A stretch of 64,000 nt of DNA from DATLLN01 sp963720885 (GCA_963720885.1 CAVRGW010000005.1:1302001-1366000); one strand, 5' to 3'. Positions 28,044-35,713 are shown, counted from the first letter of the stretch. Program-made: numbers and translations. The notes: a model not told the origin generated them from the sequence alone.

Positions 28044-28754
28044 CTAGTAGCTCCCGGCGTTGTCGACGTGGAAGGTGTAGAGCTTGCGGGCCGAGCCGTA
28101 GCGGCGGAAGTCACCCGGGTCGGCGTCCTCGACGCCGGCGGCGGCCAGCAGGCCGGCGAGCTCCTCGCGGTGCTCGTCCCCCAGCTCCTTCTCGATGCAG
28201 TCCGCGCCGAGCCCCTTGACGGCGCCCCGCACGTACAACCGGGCCTCGTAGATCGAGTCGCCCAGGGCGTCGCCCGCATCGCCCAGCACGACCAGGCGCC
28301 CGGTCTGGGCCATGAACGCGCTCATGTGGCCGACCGAGCCGCGGACGACGATGTCCCCGCCCTTGAGGGAGATGCCGCACCGCGCCGAGGCGTCGCCCTC
28401 GACGACGATCAGCCCGCCGCGGGCGGTGGCACCGGCCGCCTGGCTGGCGCTGCCGGTCACCCGGACGACGCCGCTCATGATGTTCTCGGCGAGGCCGACG
28501 CCGGCGTTGCCGTTGACGGTGATCGTCGCCTGCTTGTTCATGCCGGCGCAGTAGTACCCGGCGTGGCCCATGATCTCGACCTCGATCGGCGCGTCCACGC
28601 CGCACGCCAGCGCGTGGGCGCCCGACGGGTTGAGCACGCGCCAGTGGCGCTGCGGATCGTCGAGGCCGGTCAGGTCGTGGAGGCGCTGGTTGAGCTCGCG
28701 CAGCGGCGTCGACGCCAGGTCGACCGTCTCGATCGCCTCCGCCGCAGCGCTCAC
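28044..28754 (-). CDS. GXGXG-domain glutamate synthase-like subunit (GlxC/MgsB type)
   Basis: A 236-residue right-handed beta-helix protein, corresponding to the C-terminal GXGXG domain of glutamate synthase, here a separate subunit. Repeats such as GNAGVGLAENIMSGVVRVTG, GASARGGLIVVEGDAS-like turns (here ATARGGLIVVEGDAS) and GGDIVVRGSVGHMSAFMAQTG are visible. It is structural and supports channeling between the amidotransferase and FMN subunits. Start GTG 28754 overlaps the amidotransferase stop as GTGA; its stop abuts the FMN subunit start. Confidence 0.9.
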   Translation of the reverse strand: MSAAAEAIETVDLASTPLRELNQRLHDLTGLDDPQRHWRVLNPSGAHALACGVDAPIEVEIMGHAGYYCAGMNKQATITVNGNAGVGLAENIMSGVVRVTGSASQAAGATARGGLIVVEGDASARCGISLKGGDIVVRGSVGHMSAFMAQTGRLVVLGDAGDALGDSIYEARLYVRGAVKGLGADCIEKELGDEHREELAGLLAAAGVEDADPGDFRRYGSARKLYTFHVDNAGSY

Positions 28755-29656
28755 GCGGGCACCCGCTCCCACGAGTAGACGGTGGCAGGCTCCGGCTCCC
28801 AGATCCGTGCCCCGTCGGAGCCGGGCAGGGTCGCGATCGCCCGGTACTCGGAGGCCATCGCGACCCAGTCGTCGGTCTCGGCGAGCACCGCCGGCTTGCA
28901 GGCGATCGGGTCGCGCAGCACGGCGAACCCGTCGGCCGTGCCGACGGCGAAGGTGTAGAAGCCGTCGAGATCCTCCAGGCAGCCCTCGAGCGCCTGGTCG
29001 AGCGACGCTCCCTCCCGCATCCGCCACATCAGATAGCCCGCCGCCACCTCGCTGTCGTTCTCGGTGCGGAAGGCGATGCCCTCGCGCTCCAGGTCCTTGC
29101 GCACCCGGTTGTGGTTGGACAGCGAGCCGTTGTGCACGAGGCACAGGTCGAGTCCGGTCGAGAACGGGTGCGAACCGTCGGTCGTGACTCTGCTTTCGGT
29201 CGCCATTCGCGTGTGGCCGAGCGCATGGCTGCCGGTCAGATCCGACAGGCCGAACCGCTCGGCGAACTCGACCGGCAGCCCGACCTCCTTGTAGATCTCG
29301 ATCACGGTGCCGGCGCTCATCACGCGCACCTCCGGGTGGGCATCCTCGACCCACTGCTCGGCCGCTTCGGCCGGCACCTCGAGCCGGAGGACGGCGTGAT
29401 TGGCACGGTGCTCGATGTCGATGTCGGTGCCCAGCGCGTCGGCGGCCTCGCGGGCCAGCGCATTCCACGCGTACCCCTCGTCGGGATGCTGCAGGGTCAG
29501 CTTCGATCCACCCGGCGGCGCCGGATTGCGGTAAAAGGCAACGCCCGCCGAGTCAGGGCCGCGGTCGTTGAGCTGCACCAGCATCCGCTCCAGGTGCGCG
29601 CCCAGCTCGTCTCCGATCCGATCCGTTTTCGCGAACAGCCCCGCGATTCCGCACAC
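28751..29656 (-). CDS. Class II glutamine amidotransferase subunit (GlxB/MgsA type)
   Basis: A 301-residue N-terminal-nucleophile glutaminase domain. The start GTG 29656 is followed directly by TGC, so Met removal exposes the catalytic Cys (CGIAGLFAKTDR). LNDRGPDSAG and GHTRMATESRVTTDGSHPF with LVHNGSLSNHNR are the remaining active-site blocks. GGAAGGG precedes the start. It would release ammonia from glutamine for the FMN subunit, or act in N-methylglutamate synthase. It lies 14 bp downstream of the glutamine-synthetase-like gene. Confidence 0.92.
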   Translation of the reverse strand: MCGIAGLFAKTDRIGDELGAHLERMLVQLNDRGPDSAGVAFYRNPAPPGGSKLTLQHPDEGYAWNALAREAADALGTDIDIEHRANHAVLRLEVPAEAAEQWVEDAHPEVRVMSAGTVIEIYKEVGLPVEFAERFGLSDLTGSHALGHTRMATESRVTTDGSHPFSTGLDLCLVHNGSLSNHNRVRKDLEREGIAFRTENDSEVAAGYLMWRMREGASLDQALEGCLEDLDGFYTFAVGTADGFAVLRDPIACKPAVLAETDDWVAMASEYRAIATLPGSDGARIWEPEPATVYSWERVPA

Positions 29657-29670
29657 GCCGTCGTCCCTTC

Positions 29671-31032
29671 CTAGAAGAGCGTGAGGTAGCGCTGCACCTC
29701 CCACGGCGTGACCTGCTCGTGGTAGGCGCTCCACTCCTCCTGTTTGGTCTTGACGTAGTAGTCCACGTAGTCCTCGGTGCCGGTGTTGCCCAGCGCCTTG
29801 CGGATGACGTCGTCCTCCGCGAGGTTGCGGGTCGCGTCCAGCAGGTTGGCGGGCAGCAGCTCGATGCCGCGCTCGCGCAGCTCGCCGGCCGAGAGCTCGT
29901 AGAGGTTCTCGTCGTTGTGCGGCCCGGGGTCGATCTCGTTCTCGATCCCGTCCAGCCCGGCTGCCAGGATCACGGCCATCGCCAGGTACGGGTTGCACGA
30001 GCCGTCCACCGTGCGGTCCTCGACGTGCCCGCCCGGGAGGCGCAGCATCTGCGTGCGGTTGTTCGCGCCGTGGGTGATGAAGATCGGCGACCAGGTGGCG
30101 CCGGAAGTGGGCGTGCCGGCCGTCGTCGTCAGCCGCTTGTAGCTGTTCACGGTGGGCGCCGTGACCGCGATGTAGGCCGCCGCATGGTTCTTCAGCCCGC
30201 CCGTGAAGTGGTAGCCGAGCTGCGAGAGCCCCAGCCCGTTGGCGTCCTCAGCGTCGGCGAACAGATCGGTGCTGCCGTCGGAATCCCACAGGCTCATGTG
30301 GAAATGGCCGCCGTTGCCGGTGAGGTGCGAGAACGGCTTCGGCATGAAGGTCGCCAGCATGCCCCGCTCCTGGGCCATGGCGTGCACCATGTAGCGGAAG
30401 AAGATCGCCCGATCGGCCGTGGTCAGCGCATCCGCGAACTCGAAGTTCGACTCGAACTGGCCGTTCGCATCCTCGTGGTCGTTCGCGTACGACCCCCAGC
30501 CCAGCCGGTTGACGTACGTCGAGAGCGTCGACAGGAAGTCGTACTGCCGGGTCAGCCCTTTCATGTCGTAACACGGCTGGGCCAGGTTGTCGAGCGGATC
30601 CGCCAGCTCGATCCCGCCGTCCGCCGATTCGCGCAGCAGGAAGAACTCCAGCTCCATCCCCACCTTGAAGGTGTAGCCCATCGACTTCGCCCGCTGCAGC
30701 TGGCTGCGGAGGATCGTGCGCGGGCAGTACGGCCACTCCTCACCCTCGACCGTGATGTCGCAGGCAAACCGAGCCAGCCCCGGCTTGAACGGCACCGCCG
30801 TGTACGACGCAAGGTCGGGCACCGCCATCATGTCCGGCGACGCCGGCGTCTGGCCGATCGGCCCCGCCGCAAACCCCGCGAAGCCCGCACCCTCGGACAC
30901 CATATTGTCCCAGTTCGTGATCGGCACCAGCTTCGCCGACGGCTTGCCGTTCATGTCCACGAACTGCGCAAAGACGAACTCGATCCCGTCGGCGTCGGCC
31001 CGCTTCCGGGCCGCATCGGCGTCCGTTGCCAT
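29671..31032 (-). CDS. Glutamine synthetase-like ligase (GlnT/gamma-glutamylmethylamide synthetase type)
   Basis: A 453-residue ATP-dependent glutamate-amine ligase. MGYTFKVGMELEFFLL is the first metal-binding block, ANGQFESNFEFADAL and GNGGHFHMSLWD the active-site blocks, and NNRTQMLRLPGGHVEDRTVD the nucleotide region. The family includes glutamine synthetase III-like GlnT and gamma-glutamylmethylamide synthetase GmaS; the sequence alone does not separate ammonia from methylamine use. ATG 31032 has the strong site GGAGGGTGAG. It heads the operon with the split glutamate synthase-like genes, so nitrogen assimilation or methylamine use is the likely job. Confidence 0.9.
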   Translation of the reverse strand: MATDADAARKRADADGIEFVFAQFVDMNGKPSAKLVPITNWDNMVSEGAGFAGFAAGPIGQTPASPDMMAVPDLASYTAVPFKPGLARFACDITVEGEEWPYCPRTILRSQLQRAKSMGYTFKVGMELEFFLLRESADGGIELADPLDNLAQPCYDMKGLTRQYDFLSTLSTYVNRLGWGSYANDHEDANGQFESNFEFADALTTADRAIFFRYMVHAMAQERGMLATFMPKPFSHLTGNGGHFHMSLWDSDGSTDLFADAEDANGLGLSQLGYHFTGGLKNHAAAYIAVTAPTVNSYKRLTTTAGTPTSGATWSPIFITHGANNRTQMLRLPGGHVEDRTVDGSCNPYLAMAVILAAGLDGIENEIDPGPHNDENLYELSAGELRERGIELLPANLLDATRNLAEDDVIRKALGNTGTEDYVDYYVKTKQEEWSAYHEQVTPWEVQRYLTLF

Positions 31033-31120
31033 TCTCACCCTCCTTTGGTGCGGGGATCTCCCCGCGGTTTGAGAACCTACCGGAGCGCCGCCACCGACGG
31101 CGCGGGTCGACGCGAAGCCA

Positions 31121-31738
31121 TCAGACCATGCGGGTGAAGAGATGGGCGAGCGCGGCGCCAAGGGTCACGATCAGCACGATACCGGCGGTGCCGATCACCA
31201 GCCCCACCGCCAGCAACAACGCATCGCCCGTGATGACCGCCAGGCAGACCACGACGGCGCCGAGCGCCGGCAACGTGTCGAGCCCCGAGAAGGGAGGCGC
31301 CAATCCGGCGGCGATCGCGAACGCTGCGAGCACCAGCCCGAGCAGCCGGAGCACCCATCCGCGGTCGAACAGCCCGGCCGCCCGCGGCTTCGATACGCGC
31401 TCAACGACGCGTATCCACCGGGTGATCCGGGGGATGGCTGAGTCCGTGGCCAGTGCCCCGAGACCGCGGTCGCGCCACCGCCCCGGCACCCAGACGGTCT
31501 GACGGCCGAGCACCATCTCCGCTGCCAGAATCACCGCGATCAACTCGAACACGTGGGTCACGCCGCCGGTCGGCAGCGGCAGCGCCGGCAGCAGCATCAG
31601 CAGCAGGATCGCCACGGCGAAGCTCTTCTCGGAGAAGACGTCGTTCAGTGCGCCCAGCGTCTTCGGGCGGTCGCTCCGCAGCCAATGCTCGAGCTGGTCG
31701 CTGAAGCACGGTTCCTGGGATTGGCCGGCGGCGCTCAC
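31121..31738 (-). CDS. ExoD family membrane protein
   Basis: A 205-residue membrane protein of the exopolysaccharide-synthesis ExoD family. It has the family blocks FSEKSFAVAILLLMLLPALP and LPTGGVTHVFELIAVILAAE, and several hydrophobic segments to the end. The exact biochemical role of ExoD proteins is not known; they affect polysaccharide production and alkali tolerance in rhizobia. GTG start overlaps the upstream DUF2000 gene as GTGA. Confidence 0.87.
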   Translation of the reverse strand: MSAAGQSQEPCFSDQLEHWLRSDRPKTLGALNDVFSEKSFAVAILLLMLLPALPLPTGGVTHVFELIAVILAAEMVLGRQTVWVPGRWRDRGLGALATDSAIPRITRWIRVVERVSKPRAAGLFDRGWVLRLLGLVLAAFAIAAGLAPPFSGLDTLPALGAVVVCLAVITGDALLLAVGLVIGTAGIVLIVTLGAALAHLFTRMV

Positions 31739-32157
31739 GAGTGCCGCGCGAGACCGCGGATCACCGCGTCGGCGTCGCGATGCGGCGCACGCAGGGCGAT
31801 GCCCACCAGGTCGAGCTCGGCGCCGGCGACGCCCTTGACGGCGGCCCGGTTGTCGTCGTCGCCGCCGGTCGCGAACATCTCCTGCGTGTAGACGGCGATT
31901 GGCACGCCGCGCCGCTCGGCGCGCTCGCGGCTGCGCTGCAGCTCGGCCGCGCTTGCCTGGAGCACGACGACCGGCTGCACCAGCAGCGGCAGATACGTTG
32001 ACCCGTCGGCGTCCTCGTAGGGCTCGCCGATCGCCTCGCCGCCGGCCTGTACGGCGACGCCGCTGATCAGAAACGCGCACACGTTCAGCCGCTGCCAGAC
32101 GGCCAGATCGTCCCGCACGACCACGGCCACCTTGGTGTCGAAATCGGTCACCGCCAC
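31735..32157 (-). CDS. DUF2000 family protein
   Basis: A 140-residue cytoplasmic protein of DUF2000, a peptidyl-tRNA-hydrolase-like fold. VAVVVRDDLAVWQRLNVCAF at the N-terminus and VVVLQASAAELQRSRERAER in the middle match the family, as does IAVYTQEMFATGGDDDNRAA. Function unknown. It begins at GTG 32157 and overlaps ExoD as GTGA, so both are in one operon with the lipoproteins upstream. Confidence 0.85.
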   Translation of the reverse strand: MAVTDFDTKVAVVVRDDLAVWQRLNVCAFLISGVAVQAGGEAIGEPYEDADGSTYLPLLVQPVVVLQASAAELQRSRERAERRGVPIAVYTQEMFATGGDDDNRAAVKGVAGAELDLVGIALRAPHRDADAVIRGLARHS

Positions 32158-32182
32158 TGGTGCGCGAGGATAGCCGCTGCGG

Positions 32183-32595
32183 CTAGCGGGTTCGCGTCAG
32201 CGTCTCGGCCGTAGCGGTCGCAGCGGAGCCGGTCCTGAGCGCCCGCTGCACGTCGGCGAGCGCCTGGCAGTCGACCGAGGCGTCGCCGCCGGGACTGCCA
32301 AGGGGACATGACACGGTACGGGTGGCGACATCGGCCCACAGAGGCTGGCCACCGGCTCCGTCAGGCTGCTGAACTGCCGTGCACCTGGTGTCGGTCGGGC
32401 AGCTCTGGGGCAGCTTCTGCCTCTTCGCCTCGACGGCGCCAATCGGGTAGCGGATCGTCCAATCGACGCTCGACGCAAGGGTGGGGGGCGGCGTCGGGTT
32501 CGCACGGGACGAACCCGCCGAACTACCGCCATCGAAGCAAGCTGGGGTGACCAGTGCGATGGCGACCATGATGGTGAGTGCCGAGTCCGTCGCAT
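32183..32595 (-). CDS. Small lipoprotein B, probable single-base frameshift near its start
   Basis: A secreted lipoprotein-like protein of about 137 residues, paralogous to the one at 32720-33256: both have a signal ending VTPACFDGG/VASACFEGG, then WTIRY and CxxxxxC pairs (SCPTDTRCTAVQ, SCPVG-like). The reading frame of the mature part opens only at an internal ATG (32569) with too short a signal. Starting at ATG 32595 and adding one base near 32587 restores a 20-residue signal up to the cysteine, exactly the length in the paralogue. Function unknown. Confidence 0.65.
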
Positions 32596-32652
32596 GCCGG
32601 TTCAGACCGCTGCGGGCGCGCGTCCGGTTCCGCCATCCGGAGGTCGCCCGTA

Positions 32653-32710
32653 TGTGCCAGGGGGTCAGGATCCTTGGCACATGTGCCAAGGATCCTGACC
32701 CCCTGGCACA
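32653..32710. repeat. 58-bp perfect palindrome with GGGGTCAG core (copy 3)
   Basis: Two 29-bp arms (32653-32681 and 32682-32710) are exact reverse complements with no loop bases between them. The arms start TGTGCCAGGGGGTCAGGATC and end TTGGCACA. It begins 10 bp beyond the stop of lipoprotein A and lies ahead of lipoprotein B on the reverse strand. It could be a terminator, or a mobile palindromic element; a perfect palindrome this long is unusual in a bacterial gap. Confidence 0.92.
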
Positions 32711-32719
32711 ACTCCCTGC

Positions 32720-33256
32720 TCAGCGCGTTCGCTTGAGGGTGCTGAGCGCGTCGACACTTGCCTGGCCGCTGCCGCAGTAGGTGCAGAAGTCGAGCGGCAC
32801 GCGAACCCGGCGTCCATGCACGTGCGCGGTAGCGCTCCCGCGCAGGCCGATCATCAGCGGACAGGCGCACACGGTGCCGGACCGGTCGCGGAGCGTTGCC
32901 CGCAGCACTGCGATCGCCCGGCAGTCGGCGGGCATGGCTGCACCGGATGCGCCGACGGGGCACGACGCCGACCGGGTCACCTCGACCACCCACAGATGCT
33001 TGCCGGCGCTGTTCGTCACGCCGGGGAGCTGGATCGGGGTGCAGCGAGACTCGGCCGGACACCGTTCGGGCAGCTTGTCCTGCTGAGCAACCCCGTATCC
33101 GATGCTGTAGCGGATCGTCCAGTCGATGGTCGGCCCCGTGCTCGATTGCGTCGACGTCGGCACGGTCGCCGAGGTCGCCGAGCCGCCTCCTTCGAAGCAG
33201 GCCGAGGCGACCAGGCCGATGACGACCACGAGGGCGAGTGTCGAGATGGTTCGCAT
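32720..33256 (-). CDS. Small lipoprotein A
   Basis: A 178-residue lipoprotein. The signal MRTISTLALVVVIGLVASAC ends in a lipobox (ASAC). The mature part has WTIRYSIGYG and several cysteines, including CTYCG near the end (RVRVPLDFCTYCGSGQAS), which may form disulphides or bind a metal; this is inference. A paralogue lies downstream beyond the palindrome. ATG 33256 lies 24 bp after the peroxiredoxin stop, so it is in the same operon. Function unknown. Confidence 0.72.
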   Translation of the reverse strand: MRTISTLALVVVIGLVASACFEGGGSATSATVPTSTQSSTGPTIDWTIRYSIGYGVAQQDKLPERCPAESRCTPIQLPGVTNSAGKHLWVVEVTRSASCPVGASGAAMPADCRAIAVLRATLRDRSGTVCACPLMIGLRGSATAHVHGRRVRVPLDFCTYCGSGQASVDALSTLKRTR

Positions 33257-33280
33257 GGCGCTTCGACCGCGTCGGCGGGC

Positions 33281-33739
33281 TCAGAGTTCCCGAGCGGCGG
33301 CGAGCAGCTCGTCAAGGTCTGGCACCTCATCGTCGTCGTAGATCCGTGCCAGCCGGATCACGGCGTCGCCGTCGACCAGGAAGCAGCTGCGACGCGGGAC
33401 GTCGGCCAGGCCGTCCAGCACCTGCGCGACGCCGAACGCCCGGACGGCGTCGCCGTTCCAGTCACTGAGCAGCGGATAGGTCAGCGACTGCCGGGCGGCG
33501 TACGCGTTGTGCGAGTACGGGCTGTCACGGGAGATGCCGAAGATCCGCACACCGGCGGCGGCGAACTCCTCGCTCCTGTCACGCAGGAGCCGGAGCTCCG
33601 ACCGTCAGGTGCCGGTCCAGTCGAACAGGTAGAAGGCCAGCAGCAGCGGACCCTCGGCGGCCAGCGCCGCCAGGCCGACCGGCTCGCTCTCCGCTCCGGC
33701 CACGACCACGTCTGGTATCGGTTCGCCGACGTCGAGCAC
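33281..33739 (-). CDS. AhpE-type peroxiredoxin with UGA (selenocysteine?) at the peroxidatic position
   Basis: Peroxiredoxins reduce peroxides with a catalytic cysteine. Read through its in-frame TGA (33605-33607), this gene gives 152 residues, the length of one-domain AhpE peroxiredoxins. The TGA is codon 45 in FDWTGT-U-RSELRLLRD, which aligns with the T-G-x-C-x-x-E-L active site; the peroxidatic cysteine of mycobacterial AhpE is also residue 45. The rest is normal: VRIFGISRDSPYSHNA, YPLLSDWNGDAVRAFGV, SCFLVDGDAVI. A strong hairpin follows the TGA (see 33563-33598). I infer selenocysteine insertion. Without it only the last 90 codons would be called. GTG 33739 starts 4 bases after the truncated ATPase gene. 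A Cys-to-stop error is the alternative. Confidence 0.8.
33563..33598 (-). promoter_or_regulatory. Candidate bacterial SECIS hairpin
   Basis: Immediately after the UGA codon the RNA can fold into a 7-bp upper stem (GCUCCUG with CAGGAGC) with the 5-base loop CGUGA. Below it is a 7-bp lower stem (GAGCUCC with GGAGUUC, one G-U pair), separated by a small internal loop. The apical loop starts 21 bases after the UGA and has a G in its first two positions, which fits what I recall of the bacterial SECIS consensus (loop 16-37 bases away, upper stem 4-16 bp). The UGA is followed by C, as in fdhF. Confidence 0.75.
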
Positions 33740-33743
33740 AGCC

Positions 33744-33923
33744 TCAGAGCCGCTTCTTGCCGCCCGCAATCAGGCCGTGGCGGTTCATCATGGCCAGCGG
33801 AACCTGGAAGAGCGCCTCGTGCGCCAGCTCGCCGTCGTGCACGCCGCGGCCCAGTTCAATCGCCGGCCCCGACGTTGCGTACCCCTGTGCGATCACGTCC
33901 GCGAAGCTCGCGCTGACAGCCAC
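33744..33923 (-). pseudogene. Truncated N-terminus of HerA-like ATPase (DUF853/YjgR type)
   Basis: A 59-residue reading frame starting at GTG 33923, 5 bases after a GGAGGAGGAA ribosome binding site. It reads FADVIAQGYATSGPAIELG and ALFQVPLAMMNRHGLIAG, the conserved start of HerA/YjgR-like helicase ATPases, which normally continues into the Walker A motif GATGTGKT. Here it ends GGKKRL and a stop, so about 450 residues are missing and no ATPase activity is possible. The stop lies 4 bases before the peroxiredoxin GTG, so the surviving 5' end now provides transcription and perhaps translational coupling for the peroxiredoxin. Confidence 0.75.
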
Positions 33924-33966
33924 AGTTCCTCCTCCATCGACGACGGCTGACTGATAGTACTGGGCC

Positions 33967-35253
33967 ATGCCCGACGCGCTGATCCCGGAGGTCGTGTGCC
34001 TGCGTTGCGGGGGTCGGCTGGACGATCCGTCCTGGCCATGTCCCGTGTGCGCACGCGACGGGGTGGCGGTGAACGGCGTCACCCGGTACGCCGACCCGCC
34101 GGACGCGGCCCGGGTGCCGAACCTGCCGGTGGCCCTCCCTGCCGCGGACCCCACGCCGCTCGACCCGCTTCCCCGGGTGGGGGCGGCGATCGGCGCGGCC
34201 GACCTGCTACTCAAGGACGAGACGGGGCCGCCCACCTGGTCGTACAAGGACCGGCTGGCCCGGGTCGCCGTGGCCCACGCGCGGAGCCTGGGCGCGGAGG
34301 TGATCGTCGCATCGTCGTCGGGCAACCACGGCGCGGCGATCGCGTCGGCCGCGACGCGCGCCGGGTTGTCATCGGTGATCTTCACCCTCGCGTCGATCGC
34401 GCCACCGATGCGGGCGGCCATCGAGGGAGCGGGCGGCGTGCTGGTGCCGTACGAGCGCGCCGAGGATCGCTGGACGGTGATGCGCGCCGCCGTCGGCGAG
34501 GCCGGGTGGTATCCGGCGAGCAACTTCCACGACCCGCCGATCGGCAGCAACCCGTACGGCATCGACGGCTACAAGGAGATCGCCTGGGAGGTCGTCCGCA
34601 CACTCGGCGACGCACCCGACTGGGTGGTCGTGCCGGTCGGCTACGGTGACGGCATCGCCGGGATCGTCAGAGGCTTCGCCGAAGCGGTCGCCGCCGGCCT
34701 CGCCACCCGCACGCCGGCGGCGCTTGCGGCGGTCACTTCGGATGCCCTGCCGGACGCCCTCGCGCGCGGTGCCGACCAGGCCGTCACGCACCCGGTGCGG
34801 GCGCCGCAGGCGGTCAGCATCACCGGTGGATTCGGCACCTACCAGGCGCTGGACGCCGTGCGGTCAACCGGCGGCGCCGCCCGAACGGTCGACGACGTGG
34901 CGGCGCTCGCCGCCCGCACGCTGCTCGGCGAGCGCGAGGGCCGGCTGCTCGAGCTGTCGTCGGCGGCCGCGTTCGCAGCGGCCGCCGCCGCAATCGCCGA
35001 CGGCACGATCGAGCCCGGGCATCGGGTGGTCGTGATCGGCACCTCCTCCGGCCTCAAGGATCCGCTGGCCGGGCTGGACGAGACGCCGCCGGTCGCCGTG
35101 CCGCCGACGCTCGAGGCAACGCTTGCGTATGTCAAGGCGCGCCTCATGGATGCCCGGGAACACCCACCCGCGGCAGCACCACCTGGACAGACAGGAACGT
35201 CGGCCCCGCTGCCGAGCACGCCCGGAAGCGGAACGGGATCTGGGCCGCGGTGA
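33967..35253 (+). CDS. Threonine synthase-like PLP enzyme
   Basis: Fold-type II PLP enzyme, 428 residues. The N-terminus has a zinc-ribbon-like pair (CLRCGG, CPVC) often seen in threonine synthases. The PLP lysine is in PPTWSYKDRLARVAVAHA, and SSSGNHGAAIASAATRAG is the phosphate-binding block; VVPVGYGDGIAGIVRGF and VIGTSSGLKD complete the site. It converts phosphohomoserine to threonine or acts on a related substrate. ATG 33967 is divergent from the HerA remnant. The C-terminal 36 residues are Pro/Gly/Ser rich and overlap the convergent DUF4232 gene by 110 bp, so the natural stop may have been lost. Confidence 0.87.
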   Translation: MPDALIPEVVCLRCGGRLDDPSWPCPVCARDGVAVNGVTRYADPPDAARVPNLPVALPAADPTPLDPLPRVGAAIGAADLLLKDETGPPTWSYKDRLARVAVAHARSLGAEVIVASSSGNHGAAIASAATRAGLSSVIFTLASIAPPMRAAIEGAGGVLVPYERAEDRWTVMRAAVGEAGWYPASNFHDPPIGSNPYGIDGYKEIAWEVVRTLGDAPDWVVVPVGYGDGIAGIVRGFAEAVAAGLATRTPAALAAVTSDALPDALARGADQAVTHPVRAPQAVSITGGFGTYQALDAVRSTGGAARTVDDVAALAARTLLGEREGRLLELSSAAAFAAAAAAIADGTIEPGHRVVVIGTSSGLKDPLAGLDETPPVAVPPTLEATLAYVKARLMDAREHPPAAAPPGQTGTSAPLPSTPGSGTGSGPR

Positions 35254-35713
35254 AGGCGCCAGGCGGGTAGACCGTCAACCCGTCGGCCGTGACCGGCTTG
35301 CAGGTCGCCGGCGGGATCGACGAGACGTCGGTGATCCGAAGCTCGGCGTGCGCGGTGCCACGCGGCCCCAGCGTCACGGTCTGCGCAGGCACGGCGTGGT
35401 CGCGCTGGGCGGCGCTCCCCACCTGGTGACCGGCCAGCTCGGCCGAGACGCCCGGGAAGCCGTACAGGCTGCAGGTGTGGGCGGAGAGGTTCGTGAACTC
35501 GATCGGATAGACGGTGCTGCCCGCCTGACCCCCGCCGCCACCGACGCCCAGCCACACCTCGAGCGCGGACGTTGTGCAGCGAGGCGTCGCCACCGCCGCC
35601 GTCTGGGCCCCCGCGGTCGCCGAGACCGCCCAGGGCACACACGCAACGGCCGCAAGCGCCAGGCCGGAAAGAGCCCGTCTGGCCCTTCTCGGTGTCGCGA
35701 TCAGCTTGCTCAT
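35144..35713 (-). CDS. Secreted DUF4232-domain protein
   Basis: A 189-residue exported protein. A signal peptide is evident (ALSGLALAAVACVPWAVSAT AGA region), followed by a DUF4232 beta-sandwich with RCTTSALEVWL, SAHTCSLYGFPGVSAEL and a paired cysteine near the end (RFRACSAAG). Such proteins are common outside actinobacterial cells and are of unknown function. ATG 35713 is used, with AGGGG 7 bases upstream. The 3' end overlaps the convergent PLP enzyme gene. Confidence 0.82.
   Translation of the reverse strand: MSKLIATPRRARRALSGLALAAVACVPWAVSATAGAQTAAVATPRCTTSALEVWLGVGGGGGQAGSTVYPIEFTNLSAHTCSLYGFPGVSAELAGHQVGSAAQRDHAVPAQTVTLGPRGTAHAELRITDVSSIPPATCKPVTADGLTVYPPGAFTAAQIPFRFRACSAAGPTFLSVQVVLPRVGVPGHP

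Noticed and set aside
32183..32689. Longer lipoprotein B start at 32689 through the palindrome
   Set aside because: The start lies in the palindrome and gives no signal peptide; the paralogue supports a start near 32595 with one missing base.
33281..33550. Short peroxiredoxin fragment of about 90 codons starting at GTG 33550
   Set aside because: It lacks the active site, and the frame upstream of the TGA completes a normal AhpE-type protein.
33924..33966. HerA-like start at ATG 33968
   Set aside because: It would overlap the divergent PLP enzyme start; GTG 33923 has a strong ribosome binding site and starts the conserved region.
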